DNA of 23,820 nt. Origin: CAYNOZ01 sp964398955. Lineage in GTDB: Archaea; Methanobacteriota_B; Thermococci; Thermococcales; CAYNOZ01. The stretch's first letter is position 1. Each line of letters begins with the position of its first letter. Both the position numbers and the translations under genes were made by a program. Location of the stretch: NCBI GenBank assembly GCA_964398955.1, contig CAYNOZ010000020.1:1-23820 (forward strand). The letters run 5' to 3'. Of the stretch, positions 23,575-23,820 are shown piece after piece. The notes beneath the pieces are model-generated. The model was not told the DNA's origin. It made no database searches and saw nothing but the letters and a program-made list of their open reading frames with translations.

Positions 23575-23625
23575 ATAAGGGAGAGAACCCTACGGCTTGC
23601 CGTGGGGGTGAATCCCGTTAAACTT
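23575..23625 (-). other. Solo hairpin like a tnpB-element right end (relic D)
   Basis: CCTACGGC/GCCGTGGG at 23589-23606 is an 8-bp hairpin with one G-T pair. On the minus strand the region can be read TGFTPTASRRVLSL, similar to the tail of some archaeal TnpB proteins, and the hairpin is of a kind found at such element ends. No tnpB body or left end is present. It may instead be a simple terminator or promoter-side hairpin. Another perfect hairpin, CCCAAAAG/CTTTTGGG, lies at 23655-23675. Confidence 0.35.
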
Positions 23626-23705
23626 AAAAGCTTTTATTACATATTGTTTTTACTCCCAAAAGTGACCCTTTTGGGTGCTTTACATGCTCCACCTTTCAAG
23701 AAACC

Positions 23706-23820
23706 GTTAGGTTGAGATGGGTGGCGTCTTAGTGAAGCTGCAAAGGACCTGTAACAGGCCTGATATGTCAGGAAGACCAAACCCCCTGCCACCCATGCAG
23801 GATGGTACCGTCCGAAGCGC
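23706..23820 (+). ncRNA. Probable SRP (7S) RNA, 5' Alu domain, cut by window end
   Basis: This is GC-richer than its surroundings and has no protein reading. It contains CCTGTAAC (about 23748-23755), matching the conserved UGUAAC between helices 3 and 4 of archaeal SRP RNA, followed by a CCTGA-TATG-TCAGG hairpin (23758-23771), matching the conserved GAUAUG loop. Downstream CCAAACCC and GGTACCGTCCGAAGC fit the helix 5 region seen in other archaea. GGGTGGC (23719-23725) can pair with GCCACCC (23788-23794). The 3' half, with the diagnostic helix 8, is outside the window. The 5' end is a guess. The match is from memory of archaeal SRP RNAs. Confidence 0.55.

Overview
This window comes from an AT-rich archaeon, almost certainly on the euryarchaeal side. 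The archaeal markers are a proteasome-activating nucleotidase (PAN), MBF1, aRF1, archaeal-type ProRS and ArgRS, an archaeal tRNA-Lys without encoded CCA, a form III RuBisCO, and TATA-type promoters with short or absent leaders. Many proteins are rich in Asp/Glu, which would suit a halophile that keeps high internal salt, but that is only an impression. I cannot name the genus. Low-GC halophilic or uncultivated euryarchaeal lineages fit best.

Layout: 1-2678 (minus) is a tightly overlapping Mrp-type cation/proton antiporter module in the order E, F, G, A'(DUF4040), A''/B-N, B, C, D, with D cut by the window edge. The same order is found in archaeal Mbh/Mbx complexes, so the full complex cannot be decided here. 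A form III RuBisCO diverges from it (2842-4095). After a gene-poor stretch with an IS200/IS605 relic come a small acidic protein, an AN1 zinc-finger/rhomboid protease, a 3-methyladenine glycosylase and an Mtq2/HemK-like methyltransferase. A second IS605 relic precedes PAN, which diverges from MBF1. ProRS follows, then a convergent HPS operon (3-hexulose-6-phosphate synthase) whose second gene looks like an FtsZ C-terminal domain lacking its GTPase domain. A third IS605 relic, with a broken tnpB zinc ribbon, lies before tRNA-Lys(CUU) and the aRF1-ArgRS operon.

16132-20972 (plus) is a sulfate uptake and activation cluster: SulP transporter, a ribbon-helix-helix protein, ATP sulfurylase, a DHH phosphoesterase and APS kinase. 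The DHH protein is a good candidate for the phosphatase that removes PAP, the by-product of PAPS use. A stand-alone Lrp/AsnC effector domain and a DRG-type GTPase meet tail to tail at 21380/21381. A protein with four CBS domains follows. The window ends inside a structured RNA on the plus strand that I read as the 5' (Alu) domain of the SRP RNA.

How the genes connect: RuBisCO III (AMP/ribose-phosphate salvage) and HPS (ribulose-5-phosphate supply and formaldehyde handling) are both parts of archaeal pentose metabolism. The Mtq2-like enzyme probably methylates the GGQ glutamine of the aRF1 encoded 8 kb away. The most unusual observations are the GTPase-less FtsZ-like protein, the DHH protein in the sulfate cluster, and a family of decayed IS605 elements. 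Two of these share a 44-nt hairpin with a compensatory change, and one keeps an omega-RNA-like segment without any tnpB.
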